A stretch of 64,000 nucleotides of DNA from Chryseobacterium paridis (GTDB lineage: Bacteria > Bacteroidota > Bacteroidia > Flavobacteriales > Weeksellaceae), in contig NZ_JAENHK010000010.1 in the NCBI RefSeq assembly GCF_016595215.1, forward strand, positions 434,001 through 498,000. Reading direction: 5' to 3'. The translations under genes and the position numbers were made by a program. Shown here in pieces: positions 63,582-64,000 of this stretch; the first letter of the stretch is position 1; every line of letters starts with the position of its first letter. Under the pieces are notes generated by a model. The model was not told the DNA's origin and did not search any database. It was given only the letters and a program-made list of their open reading frames with translations.

Positions 63582-64000
63582 ATGAAAAAAACAATTATAA
63601 TAATCAGTGGTATGCTTTTGATAAGTTGTGAGCAAATTTCTAAAAGTATAAAAGATACACTTAAGCCTGCTACGCAAGATAGTGCAGCCCATGTGGAAAA
63701 GGAAGAAGAGCCTCCTAAAAGTCCATTTGATCCGGCTGTAGAGCGACAGATCGACGAAGCACAGCGTTTGGTCAATACTATAATGGAAAAGAATCATCCA
63801 ACCCATGTTCGACACCCGAAAGAAGGTAAAAACACTAATTTTCTAACCAATGAACAAAAATTAAATAAAGCTGAGGAAGCATTAAGAAAGCTTCCTCAGT
63901 ACATGGGGAAAGAGATTTTTATTTATTCGACAATCAGTTTTTATGATGATGGCAGGATTCATGTTATGCTTCAGCATCCTCAAAATCCTGAATACGTTGA
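63582..64000 (+). CDS. Hypothetical lipoprotein, partial
   Basis: Starts at the ATG at 63582 and runs off the right edge, so the C-terminus is missing. The signal MKKTIIIISGMLLISC ends in a lipobox with lipid Cys at residue 16. The mature part opens with Lys, Ser and Asp, then a Glu/Pro stretch (VEKEEEPPKSPFD), then the helical QIDEAQRLVNTIM. The visible 139 residues show no named domain. It is directly behind the DUF3592-like gene. Confidence 0.8.
   Translation, partial: MKKTIIIISGMLLISCEQISKSIKDTLKPATQDSAAHVEKEEEPPKSPFDPAVERQIDEAQRLVNTIMEKNHPTHVRHPKEGKNTNFLTNEQKLNKAEEALRKLPQYMGKEIFIYSTISFYDDGRIHVMLQHPQNPEYV

Noticed and set aside
1..64000. CRISPR arrays, prophage, transposase genes, rRNA operons
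   Set aside because: No spaced direct repeats of CRISPR type, no transposase, integrase or phage structural protein, and no rRNA-like sequence was seen.

Overview
The window is a chromosome segment from a member of the Flavobacteriia, most likely Chryseobacterium or a close relative. This rests on low GC (roughly a third), Bacteroidota-type TAnnTTTG minus-7 boxes ahead of many genes, a type IX secretion sorting tail, a glycine-rich RRM protein, a membrane pyrophosphatase of the kind I associate with Flavobacterium, and a Cys-rich double-glycine peptide of the sort found in Chryseobacterium. No phage, insertion sequence, CRISPR array or rRNA operon was seen.

Layout. 0-9.7 kb, mostly minus strand: a truncated NtrC-type regulator, YggS, a NodB deacetylase lipoprotein, a DUF72 protein, a copper-type P-ATPase with four heavy-metal-binding repeats, an HMA-AraC fusion regulator, a thioesterase, an RRM protein, BlaI and PAP2. 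9.8-12.5 kb: pyruvate dehydrogenase E1 alpha and E2. 12.6-25.4 kb: a LolD-like ATPase, an L,D-transpeptidase-like protein, RadC, a FemAB/GNAT-like protein, PhyH, FkbM, soluble and membrane pyrophosphatases, an aminotransferase, an M28 peptidase, GNAT, VOC and endonuclease V. 25.5-30.5 kb: an EmrAB-TolC-like exporter with a divergent AraC regulator.

30.6-38.5 kb is the complete isoleucine/valine operon ilvE-ilvD-ilvB-ilvN-ilvC-ilvA. It is preceded by a 19-residue Ile/Val-rich leader peptide, an intrinsic terminator and a competing antiterminator, so it has the parts of a transcription attenuator. A 443-bp insertion or duplication lies between the attenuator and ilvE.

38.7-44.2 kb: a GEVED/T9SS secreted protein, a 5'(3')-deoxyribonucleotidase divergent from a DeoR regulator across five helically phased TTGCAW boxes, a 58-residue double-glycine Cys-rich peptide, a class II cyclic-nucleotide phosphodiesterase, an epimerase and a DUF218 protein. 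44.4-47.1 kb looks accessory: two orphan hypothetical proteins, one of them bracketed by related hairpin elements, next to tRNA-Arg(CCU). 47.3-55.7 kb: an SDR, an AraC regulator and an RND tripartite efflux operon. 55.7-64 kb: a P-loop ATPase, a GlxA regulator, DUF1569, a lipoprotein, a TPR-HTH regulator and a run of small membrane proteins ending in a lipoprotein cut by the window edge.

The most interesting items are the ilv attenuator and its duplicated junction, the double-glycine Cys-rich peptide, the OmpA-tailed pyrophosphatase with a relocated gate glutamate, the phased TTGCAW operator, and the paired hairpin elements around one orphan gene. All assignments come from reading motifs; no database search was run.
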